NCBI RefSeq assembly: GCF_900111575.1
Contig: NZ_FOIF01000001.1
Coordinates: 1 to 60,871 of the forward strand
Direction of reading: 5' to 3'
DNA length: 60,871 bases
Source of the DNA: Anaerobranca gottschalkii DSM 13577
GTDB taxonomy: Bacteria; Bacillota; Proteinivoracia; Proteinivoracales; Proteinivoracaceae
Shown: piece after piece, positions 24,232-33,702 of the stretch
How the letters are laid out: every line of letters begins with the position of its first letter
How positions within the stretch are numbered: position 1 is the stretch's first letter
Notes under the pieces: generated by a model
Told to the model about the DNA's origin: nothing
Seen by the model: only the letters and a program-made list of their open reading frames with translations
Database searches by the model: none
Program-made: the position numbers and the translations under genes

Positions 24232-26878
24232 CTGTCAATTCACCATCCTTAAGCTTCGGAAGATATCGGGATTTAACCCATAAAATCTCCTCTTCCTTAT
24301 TAGCTATATTTCCATCTAGTTTTTCTTTCTTTACATTTTGTATAATTTCCGAAAAAATCGGTCCAGGTTTTAAACCTAGTTCTAATAGATCTTCTCCTTT
24401 AATTTCCACGGAAATTTTAGAAAGCTCTTCTAAATACAGAAATACCCGCTTTTTAACTAAATTACTGCCTGATATAGCAGTTAAAGCAATTAAACTATCA
24501 TTAGAAAACCTCTCTAACATACTAACCAACTGGGAAGGAGAATAAAACTTAGGATCTATAAGTTTTTCTAAAATCCCTTGATATTCAGTTAAAAAATACA
24601 CTAAATCATCATAATTGTTTTTTTCTAAATTCATTCCCTTTAAAAATTTGTTTCTAACCCCTTCACTACAATAGGCTAAAATAGTCCTGAGATATATCAA
24701 AAAAGGTTCATCTATAGGTATTCCTTTATCTTTACACATTGCCAACAAATTATTACTAATCTCCATCCCTTTCAATAGTCCCTTTTTATCCTCTATTTCT
24801 CCAAAAATTTTATCTATAATCCCTAAATCCATAGCCCTTTTAAAACTAGCCAATCCTGTTTTTTCAACTAACATCAGCTTTAATTCATCTGCCATTCTAG
24901 ATACTTTAACTTGTTCTAACATATTATTGTTTATGGCATTTTCCATAAAAGCTAATGTTTGTTCTTCAATTTTAAAGCCATACCTGGCTTCAAAGCGAAT
25001 AGCCCTTAAAATCCTAGTGGGATCTTCCACAAAACTCAAATTATATAATACCCTAATTATACCATCTTCTAAATCCTTTTTACCATTAAAAAAGTCTAAA
25101 AAATCTCCAAAAACAGGGCTATTTAATTTAAAACCAAGGGTATTTATTGTAAAATCCCTCCGATATAAATCATGTTTAATAGTTGTTTCTTCTACTTCAG
25201 GTAAAGCGGCAGGGAAAGGATAAAATTCCATTCTAGCAGTAGCAAAATCAATTTTACTACCATCTTTTAATGTTAAAGTTGCAGTACCAAAATTAGGATA
25301 AGTTTTTAAATTTCCTCCTATATATTTAACTAACTTTTCCGCAAAACTGATGGCATTTTCCTCTACGACAATATCAATATCTAAATTCTCCACCCCTAAA
25401 AGGAGATCCCTGACAAAACCTCCGATAGCATAAGCTTTATAACCTTCTTTTTGAGCCTTTTGTCCAATTAACAGCAACAATCCTTGAACCTTTTTAGGTA
25501 AACGGCTGTTGATTAAAGCTGTTAAATTACCATTTACTTGGGCAATATTATATCCTCCGGTACTATATAGAGGTTTATGCCACCTTGGAACTTCCTCTCC
25601 GTGGATTAATTTTAAGATATCTGTCCTAGTTATAATTCCTATTATATTATCATTATCGTCAACTACCGGAACTCTACCGATATCTTTTTGAATTAAAGCC
25701 CTTTGAATTTCTGAGATGCTAGTATTTTCTTTAACCTTTACAATATTTCTAGACATAAAACCTTTTACCGGGCTGTGTCCTAACTTATGATGGATAGCTT
25801 TGTCTACATCCCTTCTGGAGATGATCCCTACCAATTTCCCATCTTCTACTACTGGAAAACCAGTATGTCCATACCTCAACATCAAACGGTTAGCTTCTTC
25901 TACAGTTACCTCTGAGGTAATTGTTTTAACAGGTTTTGTCATTATATCCCTAGCTAATAATGGTGAAGGCAATAGGTGTAAGTGGTGTTTTAAAAGGGTA
26001 ACGACTTCATCAACACTCTTCCCTTTAATGGTTACCGCAGCAGCCATTTTATGACCATTGCCCCCTAACCTCTGAATACATTCCAAAATAGAGACTTCAG
26101 TTTTTAAACTTCGTCCTACCACATGAACCCTATCTACCATATAAACAACTGAAAAGATAGCATCGACATTATCGATATTACCTAGCTTCTTAGTTATTTC
26201 ACCTACCCCCCCAATGAAATCATCAAAATATCCAGTAGTAATGGCTATATTCCAATCATTTACCTTTAAATGTTCAATATTATCCATCAGCTTGTCTAAA
26301 AGTTCCCTTTGACCTTGATTTAATGGTTTAGATATATATTCACCAACTATTGCTAATTTGGCCCCCTGTTGTAAGAGATAACTTACGGCATTGACATCCC
26401 TAACAGTGGTAGATGGATAAGTAAGGTTACCGGTATCTTCATAAATACCTAATGCCAATACTGTAGCTTCAAAAGGGGTTATTTTTATCCCCCTTTCTTT
26501 AATAGCTTCTACTAAAATAGTTACTGTAGCTCCTACTTGGGCCAAGACCCCTTTAATATGGGGCAGAAGCTCTTCTTTAACTGGATGATGATCATAGATT
26601 ATCACTTCAATATTTCCATTACTAAGTAAAGGCCCAATACTTCCTAATCTCTTGCTCGATGAAGTATCAACTACTATTAACCTTTTAACTTTTTGGGGGT
26701 TGATCTTGGATAACTCCATTACATCAAAGGAGTCTTTATGCAGTGAATAAAATTCCTTAACATTTTTATTTAATTTTCCAGGGAAAACCATTTTCCCTCC
26801 TGGGTATAATTTAGTACAAGCAACCATAGATGCAAAACCATCAAAATCAGTGTTGGTATGGGTGATAATAATATCCAC
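24218..26878 (-). CDS. DHH phosphoesterase - CBS - tRNA nucleotidyltransferase fusion
   Basis: This 886-residue protein has three parts. Residues 1-300 are a DHH/DHHA1 phosphoesterase (HTNTDFDGFASMVA, VIIYDHHPVKE, GGNGHKMAAAVTI). Residues 305-430 hold two CBS domains (DIMTKPVKTITSE..VVEDGKLVGIISRRD, FMSRNIVKV..). From 465 on is a class II nucleotidyltransferase (YAIGGFVRDLLLG..LDIDIV) with RRDFTINTL and FVEDPTRILRAIRFEARYG. Relatives add CC, A or CCA to tRNA 3' ends; which is not predictable by eye. The tRNAs seen here already encode CCA, which fits a repair role. Confidence 0.93.
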   Translation of the reverse strand: MDIIITHTNTDFDGFASMVACTKLYPGGKMVFPGKLNKNVKEFYSLHKDSFDVMELSKINPQKVKRLIVVDTSSSKRLGSIGPLLSNGNIEVIIYDHHPVKEELLPHIKGVLAQVGATVTILVEAIKERGIKITPFEATVLALGIYEDTGNLTYPSTTVRDVNAVSYLLQQGAKLAIVGEYISKPLNQGQRELLDKLMDNIEHLKVNDWNIAITTGYFDDFIGGVGEITKKLGNIDNVDAIFSVVYMVDRVHVVGRSLKTEVSILECIQRLGGNGHKMAAAVTIKGKSVDEVVTLLKHHLHLLPSPLLARDIMTKPVKTITSEVTVEEANRLMLRYGHTGFPVVEDGKLVGIISRRDVDKAIHHKLGHSPVKGFMSRNIVKVKENTSISEIQRALIQKDIGRVPVVDDNDNIIGIITRTDILKLIHGEEVPRWHKPLYSTGGYNIAQVNGNLTALINSRLPKKVQGLLLLIGQKAQKEGYKAYAIGGFVRDLLLGVENLDIDIVVEENAISFAEKLVKYIGGNLKTYPNFGTATLTLKDGSKIDFATARMEFYPFPAALPEVEETTIKHDLYRRDFTINTLGFKLNSPVFGDFLDFFNGKKDLEDGIIRVLYNLSFVEDPTRILRAIRFEARYGFKIEEQTLAFMENAINNNMLEQVKVSRMADELKLMLVEKTGLASFKRAMDLGIIDKIFGEIEDKKGLLKGMEISNNLLAMCKDKGIPIDEPFLIYLRTILAYCSEGVRNKFLKGMNLEKNNYDDLVYFLTEYQGILEKLIDPKFYSPSQLVSMLERFSNDSLIALTAISGSNLVKKRVFLYLEELSKISVEIKGEDLLELGLKPGPIFSEIIQNVKKEKLDGNIANKEEEILWVKSRYLPKLKDGELTDERY

Positions 26879-26924
26879 CTTAAGCCCCTCCCCTATTTCC
26901 TGTCCTATTCATAAAATTATAACA

Positions 26925-26956
26925 TAAATAGGGCTTCTTCTACAAGAAACCCTATT
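26925..26956 (-). terminator. Terminator after iadA
   Basis: AAATAGGG and CCCTATTT pair around a loop containing a CTTCTTCTACAAGAA inner pair. It is six bases after the iadA stop. No long T-run follows, so strength is moderate. Confidence 0.65.
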
Positions 26957-26962
26957 TCAAAA

Positions 26963-28132
26963 TTATTCAAATGTTCCTATTACTTTAATTTCCTTGTTCT
27001 CTACCATTACTTTCCCTAATGCTATAACTGAATCTATTTCCAAAGTTTCTTTATCTAATAATACTAAATCTGCATCATAATTTTCTTTTATAAACCCTTT
27101 ATGTTTAAGCTTTAATATTTTCGCAGGATTAGCTGTTATTACTTTAATAGCCGTTTCTAAAGGTATTCCTTCTTCTAAAACAGCTTCCCTTACTGCCTTA
27201 TAAAGGCTAGTTACTTTACCTACCTGTAACCCTTTTAATTCACCTTTTTCATTAAAAAGTGGTAAACTTCCTTGTCCATCGGAACTAAAAGCAATGTTTT
27301 CCACCTTAACACCTGCCGCCAACATCTCCTTTAATCCTTTACTACATTTAATTTCCCCTTCCTCTAAAAACTTTTCAGTAGTAGATGTAGTAAAGTCAAC
27401 ATAACCACCCTTTAACGCATATTCGATTCCTTTTTTAAATAAAAAAGAATTTCTATTGATGTGGGTAGGCAAAAATTGACTGATAGGTATTTCTGTTTCC
27501 GCTGCTACTTTTTCCAAAAAATCAATGGTCCTATCTCCATCTCCTAAATGGATATTTAATATACCAGCTTTTCCAGAGAGAATTCCTCCTAATCTAGCAA
27601 CAGCCACCAACTTTATGAATTCCTCTAAGGTTGGTTGAGAAGAGCGATGGTCAGAGAGGGCAACTTCCCCTACCCCAATTACCTTATCAACTATAATTAA
27701 GTCATCCTCTACTTTACCTGTTATTGTCTTTATAGGTATATGATAAGAACCGGTATAGATATAAGTAGTGATACCCTCTTCTTCTAAACCTTTTGCTTTT
27801 GCTAATAAATTTAACATACTTCTGGTGGTACCATCGGTACCTAAGCAGCCAACAACCGTTGTAACTCCACCGGCAACAATTTGGGATAATTGTATTTCAG
27901 GGGTTCTGGTTTTAAAACCCCCTTCCCCTCCTCCACCGGCTATATGAACATGGGAATCAATAAAACCAGGTACTACAATTTTACCAGTAGCATCGATGAC
28001 CTCTTCAGCCAACTTTTCTGGTACAGGAATATCATCTTCAATATATGCAATTTTATCATTGGCAATTAAAATATCCTTTTTACCTGAGTACTTTGGACAA
28101 TAAATTTCAGCATTTTTTATTAATTTTAACAT
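26963..28132 (-). CDS. iadA: Beta-aspartyl-dipeptidase (isoaspartyl dipeptidase)
   Basis: This 389-residue amidohydrolase cleaves isoaspartyl dipeptides arising from protein damage and peptide breakdown. Metal and catalytic motifs are DSHVHIAGGGGEGGFKTRTP near residue 60, GEVALSDHRSSQP, NIHLGDG, PTHINRN and FSSDGQGSLP. The length equals that of the E. coli enzyme. The start at 28132 (ATG) is preferred to a TTG at 28159 because AAAGG elements precede it. A peptide-fermenting lifestyle explains its presence. It lies after the activase genes, separated by their terminator. Confidence 0.94.
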   Translation of the reverse strand: MLKLIKNAEIYCPKYSGKKDILIANDKIAYIEDDIPVPEKLAEEVIDATGKIVVPGFIDSHVHIAGGGGEGGFKTRTPEIQLSQIVAGGVTTVVGCLGTDGTTRSMLNLLAKAKGLEEEGITTYIYTGSYHIPIKTITGKVEDDLIIVDKVIGVGEVALSDHRSSQPTLEEFIKLVAVARLGGILSGKAGILNIHLGDGDRTIDFLEKVAAETEIPISQFLPTHINRNSFLFKKGIEYALKGGYVDFTTSTTEKFLEEGEIKCSKGLKEMLAAGVKVENIAFSSDGQGSLPLFNEKGELKGLQVGKVTSLYKAVREAVLEEGIPLETAIKVITANPAKILKLKHKGFIKENYDADLVLLDKETLEIDSVIALGKVMVENKEIKVIGTFE

Positions 28133-28180
28133 GTCCTTTGCCCCTTTCTTTAATGTCAAACAATTAGATTCTTTATAAAT

Positions 28181-28207
28181 ATAATCCCCAGGTGGACTGG
28201 GGATTAT
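28181..28207 (-). terminator. Terminator of the activase operon
   Basis: ATAATCCCCAG and CTGGGGATTAT form a perfect 11-bp stem with a short loop, followed on the minus strand by a T-rich stretch, 12 bases past the activase stop. Confidence 0.85.
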
Positions 28208-28218
28208 AAAAGAATAAT

Positions 28219-29196
28219 TTATGAGCTAAGGACTAGATATTGTGTACCTTCTCCATACTTACCACACCGATCACCCCAGGTCCCTGCTACACTTCCATTG
28301 CGATACAGTTTTACCACTTCACAACCATTACCACAATCATTACAAATAAAAGAAGTAGGTTTAAAGTCATCTTCAACTGTGCTAAAGCCTCGAAAATTAG
28401 ACACACTATCTTTAGCTTTAAGCTCTTTAGCTAATATAGCACTTCCATAAGCACCCATAACATCAAAATGTTCAGGAATAATGATCTGTGTTTTCAGTTC
28501 TTTTTCAAAGGCTTTAACTATCCCTGGATTGGCGGCAACTCCCCCTTGGAACATTATAGGAGAAAGGATTTCTTTTCCTTTAGCTAAATTATTTAAATAA
28601 TTTCTTACTAAAGCGGTACATAGTCCAGCAAGGATATCTGTAATATCATTACCCATTTGTTGTTTATGGATCATATCAGATTCAGCAAACACTGAGCATC
28701 TTCCAGCAATTCTCAGTTCAACTTTTGATTTTAATGCCAGCTGACCAAACTCTTCAATTTTTATTCCCAACCTAGCTGCTTGTTGATCTAAAAATGAACC
28801 AGTACCTGCTGCACATACACTATTCATGGCAAAATCAGTAACAATACCATCCCGTAAAATGATAATTTTTGAGTCTTGACCCCCTATTTCCAAAACAGTT
28901 TTAACATCTTTATTGTATGTTAAACTGGCCATAGCATGGGCGGTGATTTCATTTTTCACCACATCTGCCCCCACCATTTCAGCAGCTAATCTTCTACCAC
29001 TTCCAGTAGTACCTACTCCCACAATCCTTTTACCTTCACATAAAGGTCTTATCTTCTCTAAACCTTGTTTAACCGCTTGAATAGGCCTTCCATGGGTCCG
29101 AATATATTCCTTTGCAATAACTTTATTTTCTTCATCCATCAACACTATATTGGTAGAAACAGAGCCTACATCTATCCCTAAATAAAGATTATCCAT
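28219..29196 (-). CDS. 2-hydroxyacyl-CoA dehydratase activator-like ATPase
   Basis: This 325-residue protein is in the BadF/HgdC (ASKHA) activator family. It has LGIDVGSVSTNIVLMDEE, VLEIGGQDSKIIIL, SVCAAGTGSFLDQQAARLG and AGRCSVFAESDMIH; the two Cys normally share a 4Fe-4S cluster at the dimer interface. GGVAANPGIVKAFEKEL follows. Such proteins fire one electron into a dehydratase with ATP. A C-terminal extension holds CNDCGNGC, a further Cys cluster. It overlaps the next gene by 8 bp. The real partner enzyme is not in the window unless it is the two genes upstream. Confidence 0.9.
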   Translation of the reverse strand: MDNLYLGIDVGSVSTNIVLMDEENKVIAKEYIRTHGRPIQAVKQGLEKIRPLCEGKRIVGVGTTGSGRRLAAEMVGADVVKNEITAHAMASLTYNKDVKTVLEIGGQDSKIIILRDGIVTDFAMNSVCAAGTGSFLDQQAARLGIKIEEFGQLALKSKVELRIAGRCSVFAESDMIHKQQMGNDITDILAGLCTALVRNYLNNLAKGKEILSPIMFQGGVAANPGIVKAFEKELKTQIIIPEHFDVMGAYGSAILAKELKAKDSVSNFRGFSTVEDDFKPTSFICNDCGNGCEVVKLYRNGSVAGTWGDRCGKYGEGTQYLVLSS

Positions 29197-30292
29197 AAAC
29201 CACCTTACCCTCCTTTAATCCTTTCCTTTGCATTAACAGGTCTACAAAGGCTTCTAAACGGGTTTGGATCCCCGCTTCACCTGAATGTTCATCTAACGAG
29301 AAGGTTATTACAGGTATACCTTTATCACTAGAAATTTTGTGTATTATTCCTTGAGCCATTATTTCCGGTGCACAGGTAAAGGGGTATACTTGAATAACCC
29401 CATCATAATTTTCTTCTTTAGCCAATAAGGTATGGGCAACAGTTTCTAAACCGTGTCCTCCGATCATGTGTCCTAAATAATCTTTAGTAATATCTAAATA
29501 GCCTTCCTTTCTAGCAAAGGGGTTTAAATCTTTAATAATGTGGACACCAAACCAATCAGCTAAATAGATAGTCCTAGTAACTTCAACACCCATCTTTGAT
29601 AAACGCTCTTCCATAAAGAAATTAGCATGGGGTTCACAAACCAAATAAATTTCTCCCACTAATTTTACCCGCAAAATTTCTTTATTTTGATCTTGAGGTA
29701 ATTTTGCAAGCTTATCTAGGTACTTTATAAATAAATCTTCTATCCCTTTTTTATCAGCTAAAGGTAACAACTCTTTCATAAATTCTCTATACAGTTTAAA
29801 ACTTTGAATTTTTCCCCTTTCCCTAGGAGCAGTTTTTAAAACTTGTTTATGGTATTTATCTAATAGATTTTGTTTGATCAATGCTAAATGGATATAGTAA
29901 AAGGTATCTTTCCAGGAAGTTTTCCTTTTTAATTTATTTAATACCTTTATACACCTCTGAAAATCTCTAGCCGGTGGTTCTAAAATATAAGTATCAAATT
30001 TATATCCCAATGACTGGAGTATTTGTTGCTGAACATAACCATAATAACCAAATCTACATGGTCCTACTCCACCTGCCATTAAAATAGCATCTGCCCCCCC
30101 TTCTAAAGCCTGAATAAAGGTTCCAGTGGTAATTTTAAGGGGAAGGCAAGCAAATTCTGGGGAGTGCTTAACCCCTAAAGCCATGGTTTTTTCCGTTATC
30201 GGTTGGGGTAATACTACATCATGACCTAACCATGTTAAAAAACTAGCAATACTGACATATGTGGAATCAAAAAGTGGAAAGGTTATGCCCAT
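29189..30292 (-). CDS. CoA activase-associated protein, second part
   Basis: This 367-residue protein corresponds to the later third of the large activase-associated proteins (COG3580/3581-like, HgdB-related). It has GVKHSPEFACLPLKITTGTFIQALEGGADAILMAGGVGPCRFGYYG with conserved Cys, and ends ITFSLDEHSGEAGIQTRLEAFVDLL. The upstream neighbour ends with the same motif, so they are paralogous domains. Substrate unknown. It overlaps both neighbours (8 and 10 bp). Confidence 0.82.
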   Translation of the reverse strand: MGITFPLFDSTYVSIASFLTWLGHDVVLPQPITEKTMALGVKHSPEFACLPLKITTGTFIQALEGGADAILMAGGVGPCRFGYYGYVQQQILQSLGYKFDTYILEPPARDFQRCIKVLNKLKRKTSWKDTFYYIHLALIKQNLLDKYHKQVLKTAPRERGKIQSFKLYREFMKELLPLADKKGIEDLFIKYLDKLAKLPQDQNKEILRVKLVGEIYLVCEPHANFFMEERLSKMGVEVTRTIYLADWFGVHIIKDLNPFARKEGYLDITKDYLGHMIGGHGLETVAHTLLAKEENYDGVIQVYPFTCAPEIMAQGIIHKISSDKGIPVITFSLDEHSGEAGIQTRLEAFVDLLMQRKGLKEGKVVYG

Positions 30293-31248
30293 AATTTTTT
30301 CCTCCTCAAAGATATCAAATCCATAAAAGCCTCTAAACGGGTTACTAACCCTGCTTCCCCAGAATGTTCATCTAAAGTTAAAATCATCAATGGAACTTGA
30401 TGGTGTTTTTTATGAAACTGTTGGATCAACTCATTGACAAAGGAATCAGGGCCACAACCAAAGGCCGTTACTAAAACCATCCCATCTACATCTTTGTATT
30501 TTAATGAATACAAAGCTGCAGCCAATATCTTTTCCCCAAAGGACCAAAAAAGAGGTTTCGGTAAAAACTGTTTACCTAAATTTAACTCTTCTTCAGAATA
30601 CATTTCAACGGTTTTTACCTTTGCCCTTTTAGTCACTCTATCAAAAATATCTAAACTAATTCCACCATCATAAATATTATAGCCATGGCCAATTAAAGCT
30701 ATTGTAAATTCCTTTTTCTCTGATTTATTATTTTGGGTCATTATTTCTTTTAAATTTTTACCTTCCTTCAAAAGTTTTTGATTATTCAAATAAGATTTTC
30801 TTACCTCTTTTAAAGCATGATCTATTTGATATTTATTAACAGGAAAGTGTTTTGAAATATCCTGAAGACTTTTTCGGAAATTATTAAATCCATTTACGTT
30901 TATATCGGGAGAAAAGAAGTTCAGTCTATCTCCAAAATAACTTTTAGCATAGTCAGGTAATCCTAAAAACTTAGGACAAATATATTTTCTCTTTTCAATA
31001 GAAATAACCCTAGGCAAAAATACAGTGGATACTTTTTGTTCTTCAAAATATTGTAAATGTCCCATACAAGCCTTTATAGGCAAACAAGCTTCATCAACCG
31101 ACAGCTCATTACCCTTTTGAATTATTTTTTTGTTTGTAGGGGGAGACAATACTGTCTCTAACCCTAAGTTTTTAAAAAAATAATCTATATAGGGCATAAA
31201 GTCATAGTAAAGTAAAGCTCTAGGTATTCCAATAGTAAACTTATTCAT
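30283..31248 (-). CDS. CoA activase-associated protein, first part
   Basis: This 321-residue protein resembles the DUF2229-like N-terminal part of the large activase proteins. It starts TIGIPRALLYYDFMPYIDYFFKNLG, has VDEACLPIKACMGHLQYF and ALVTAFGCGPDSFVNELIQ, then LMILTLDEHSGEAGLVTRLEAFMDLI. The conserved Cys could bind Fe-S. It is first of three overlapping genes that in other Clostridia are one polypeptide of about 1400 residues. Function in the cell is not known. Confidence 0.82.
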   Translation of the reverse strand: MNKFTIGIPRALLYYDFMPYIDYFFKNLGLETVLSPPTNKKIIQKGNELSVDEACLPIKACMGHLQYFEEQKVSTVFLPRVISIEKRKYICPKFLGLPDYAKSYFGDRLNFFSPDINVNGFNNFRKSLQDISKHFPVNKYQIDHALKEVRKSYLNNQKLLKEGKNLKEIMTQNNKSEKKEFTIALIGHGYNIYDGGISLDIFDRVTKRAKVKTVEMYSEEELNLGKQFLPKPLFWSFGEKILAAALYSLKYKDVDGMVLVTAFGCGPDSFVNELIQQFHKKHHQVPLMILTLDEHSGEAGLVTRLEAFMDLISLRRKKLWA

Positions 31249-31261
31249 TTATAACCTCCAT

Positions 31262-32728
31262 CTATGTTCTATCTTCATCTTTAGGTTTTATAGCAGAAGG
31301 CCGGGACTTCGCTATAGGTACAGGCCTTCTAATAATTATTGTCCACAAGGCATTAATATTTAAAGGTATTAAAGGCCATAAATAAGGAACCCCAAAGGAC
31401 TTTGTGGTCCCAGCAAGGATTAAAAAGATCAATGTTCCTCCAATAACCCCTGGAACTTGGAAAATCGCCGCTAAACAAAGTAAAAATAATCTAAATAACC
31501 TTAAGGTATGTCCTAACTCTAAACTAGGAGTAGCAAAGGTTCCTAAAGCAGCTATAGCTAAATATAGTACAACTTCTGGGGTGAGTAACCCTACTTGAAT
31601 TGCAATATCACCTATCATAAAGGCAGCTATAATACCAAGGGCTGTTGCCAATGGAGAAGGTGTATGTACTGTAGCCATCCGGATCATATCAATCCCTATT
31701 TCTGCAATCAATAGCTGGACCCATAGGGGAATATTCCCCACCTTTTCTGGACCGATAAAGGATAAAGAGTCTGGTAAAACTTCTGGCTGATAAGACAGTG
31801 CTAACCAAAGGGGTGTAATAAACATTGAAAATAAAACGGCAATAGTTCTAATCCACCTCATATAGGTCCCTACTACCGGTATTTGTCGATATTCTTCTGC
31901 ATGTTGTAAATGATGGAAAATTGTAGCTGGAGCTATTATAACACTAGGTGATGTATCACAAATAACAACTACATGGCCTTCTAACAAATGTATAGCTGCT
32001 ACATCTGGTCTTTCAGTATAGCGAACTTGAGGAAAGGGAGAATACCCAGCTTTTACAATAAATTCTTCCAATGACTTTTCAGCCATAGGTAAACCATCAA
32101 CTTTAATCTTTTCTATACTATCCCGAATTAACTCTACTAAATCTTTATTGGCAACATCTTCAATATAACAGAGGGCAATATCCGTTTTCGATCTAGTACC
32201 TACACTCAAATGTTCAATCCTGAGTTGAGGGTCTCTAATCCTTCGTCTAATCAAAGCAGTATTAAAAACCATAGTTTCTACAAAGCCATCCCTAGACCCT
32301 CTGGTAACCCTTTCTACATCTGGTTCTTCCGGTCCCCTTGCAGGATATTCCCTTGCATCAATTTCTATCGCTACATTTTCTCCTTCTACTAAGAGAATTA
32401 ATGCTCCCGATAAAATACTGTCTATACAATCACCAAAGGTATCCTTTTCATCAACTTCAATATATGGGATTTTCGTTTCTATTAGCTTTTTAACAGGATT
32501 TAGTACTATTTCTTCCCGTTTTACATTATAAAGGGTTTGCATTATCATCAGCATAACATCATCTTTGGCAAAACCATCGACAAAAAAGAGGGCTACTTTT
32601 TTTCCTCCTACAACAAACTCCCTATTTATAACATCAAAACTTATCCCTACCCCTAATTTTTTTTCCAATATCTCTACATTTTTCTCTAAATCCTTTTCTA
32701 GTTTCTTTTCCAATAAGTGCTCTTTCAA
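31262..32728 (-). CDS. spoVAF: Stage V sporulation protein AF (GerA family)
   Basis: This 488-residue protein has a hydrophilic N-terminal half (LEKKLGVGISFDVINREF; EYPARGPEEPDVERVTRGSRDGFVETMVFNTALIRRRIRD) and about five membrane helices in the C-terminal half. It resembles germinant-receptor A subunits, but its position at the end of a spoVA operon identifies SpoVAF. This subfamily modulates germination at the inner spore membrane. A Pro/Lys-rich tail follows. Confidence 0.92.
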   Translation of the reverse strand: MKEHLLEKKLEKDLEKNVEILEKKLGVGISFDVINREFVVGGKKVALFFVDGFAKDDVMLMIMQTLYNVKREEIVLNPVKKLIETKIPYIEVDEKDTFGDCIDSILSGALILLVEGENVAIEIDAREYPARGPEEPDVERVTRGSRDGFVETMVFNTALIRRRIRDPQLRIEHLSVGTRSKTDIALCYIEDVANKDLVELIRDSIEKIKVDGLPMAEKSLEEFIVKAGYSPFPQVRYTERPDVAAIHLLEGHVVVICDTSPSVIIAPATIFHHLQHAEEYRQIPVVGTYMRWIRTIAVLFSMFITPLWLALSYQPEVLPDSLSFIGPEKVGNIPLWVQLLIAEIGIDMIRMATVHTPSPLATALGIIAAFMIGDIAIQVGLLTPEVVLYLAIAALGTFATPSLELGHTLRLFRLFLLCLAAIFQVPGVIGGTLIFLILAGTTKSFGVPYLWPLIPLNINALWTIIIRRPVPIAKSRPSAIKPKDEDRT

Positions 32729-32741
32729 AGTTATTCACCAC

Positions 32742-33302
32742 CTAAACATGTATGTTATTACGGATTAGGATTTCTTTTAGTGCCTTAACCGTTATAGGTA
32801 CACCTTTGGAAATATCATCTTTTCCCCCCATTTTTCCAATATCACCGATACCTACGATATGCTTTATACCCAATTTCTCTAAATTCTCCACAGTATCTCC
32901 ATACAATAAGGGGCTGTCAATCTTTACTCCTTCTTTATCCACTGCCCCTTCTACTATTTCTCCATTATTTAAAACTGAAACTTCAGGATGAACACCTTCT
33001 ACATAGGGACTGTTAGATGCTACCGCTAAAGCGCCGATAATTTCAATTTGAGGATGTTTACTTAAATATTCTGTTACCTGCTCGCCATTCCCTTGCCCAG
33101 CCTCTCCCCTATCATCAACCATCACTACCACTGGTTCACCTTTACTTTCTTGAACCAATTGGGCAATTTCTTCTCCAGTCAGTAAAGTTGGATTACCGGA
33201 AGATGATGAAATACATCTTCCCCCAATCTCTTTTACTGCCAATTCAATGGCCTCTTTAGCAACACCATCACCATCGGTAACAATAATTACTTTTTTTTTC
33301 AC
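32742..33302 (-). CDS. spoVAEa: Stage V sporulation protein AE, soluble type (SpoVAEa)
   Basis: This soluble protein of about 186 residues has IIVTDGDGVAKEAIELAVKE at its start, GGRCISSSSGNPTLLTGEE and VVMVDDRGEAGQGNGE, as in the SpoVAEa family of the DPA-channel operon. The start is placed at GTG 33302 because GAGGGGGT lies eight bases before it; the frame is open up to 33326. Exact role unclear. Located in the spore. Confidence 0.88.
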   Translation of the reverse strand: MKKKVIIVTDGDGVAKEAIELAVKEIGGRCISSSSGNPTLLTGEEIAQLVQESKGEPVVVMVDDRGEAGQGNGEQVTEYLSKHPQIEIIGALAVASNSPYVEGVHPEVSVLNNGEIVEGAVDKEGVKIDSPLLYGDTVENLEKLGIKHIVGIGDIGKMGGKDDISKGVPITVKALKEILIRNNIHV

Positions 33303-33307
33303 ATGGT

Positions 33308-33700
33308 CTACCCCCTCAATATCCAACGGGTTAATTGAAAAAACAAATTATAAAAGGCTAGTTTGTAAAAAACAACCTGCCACTTTGGGGAAAAGTTCCA
33401 GGGAATTAAGTAGTTTATTGATAAATTTCCCTTTGTCCCAGATTTAAATGAAAAGTACTTACTAAGGAAAATCCCTATTATAAAAGGGAAAAAATTCAAA
33501 ACTTCTAATTGTAAGTTAGGAAAGGATACATAGCTAAAGATTCCCCCAAATTTATAAAAATCATAGGAGTATCCAAGGTATAAAATTATAGATAAAGTCA
33601 AAATATCTATAGATAAACTAGCTAATAAAATTCTTTTATAATTAAAAACATCTAGTAATAAAAGGGTTATCAAAATTCCTAGTATGTCCAACTTAAGCAT
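33308..33700 (-). CDS. Small membrane protein inside the spoVA operon
   Basis: This 130-residue hydrophobic protein has about three membrane segments (LDILGILITLLLLDVF, LLASLSIDILTLSIILYLGYSY, VLNFFPFIIGIFLSKYF). No family is recognised. It is sandwiched between spoVAEb (2-bp gap) and spoVAEa (5-bp gap), with an AAAGGGAT ribosome site, so it is an operon member. B. subtilis has no gene at this place. It may be a lineage-specific accessory of the DPA channel (inference). Confidence 0.7.
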   Translation of the reverse strand: MLKLDILGILITLLLLDVFNYKRILLASLSIDILTLSIILYLGYSYDFYKFGGIFSYVSFPNLQLEVLNFFPFIIGIFLSKYFSFKSGTKGNLSINYLIPWNFSPKWQVVFYKLAFYNLFFQLTRWILRG

Positions 33701-33702
33701 TT

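Noticed and set aside
31262-32728. Germinant receptor operon gerA-B-C
   Set aside because: No gerB or gerC genes follow; the gene is in the spoVA operon, so SpoVAF is the better name.
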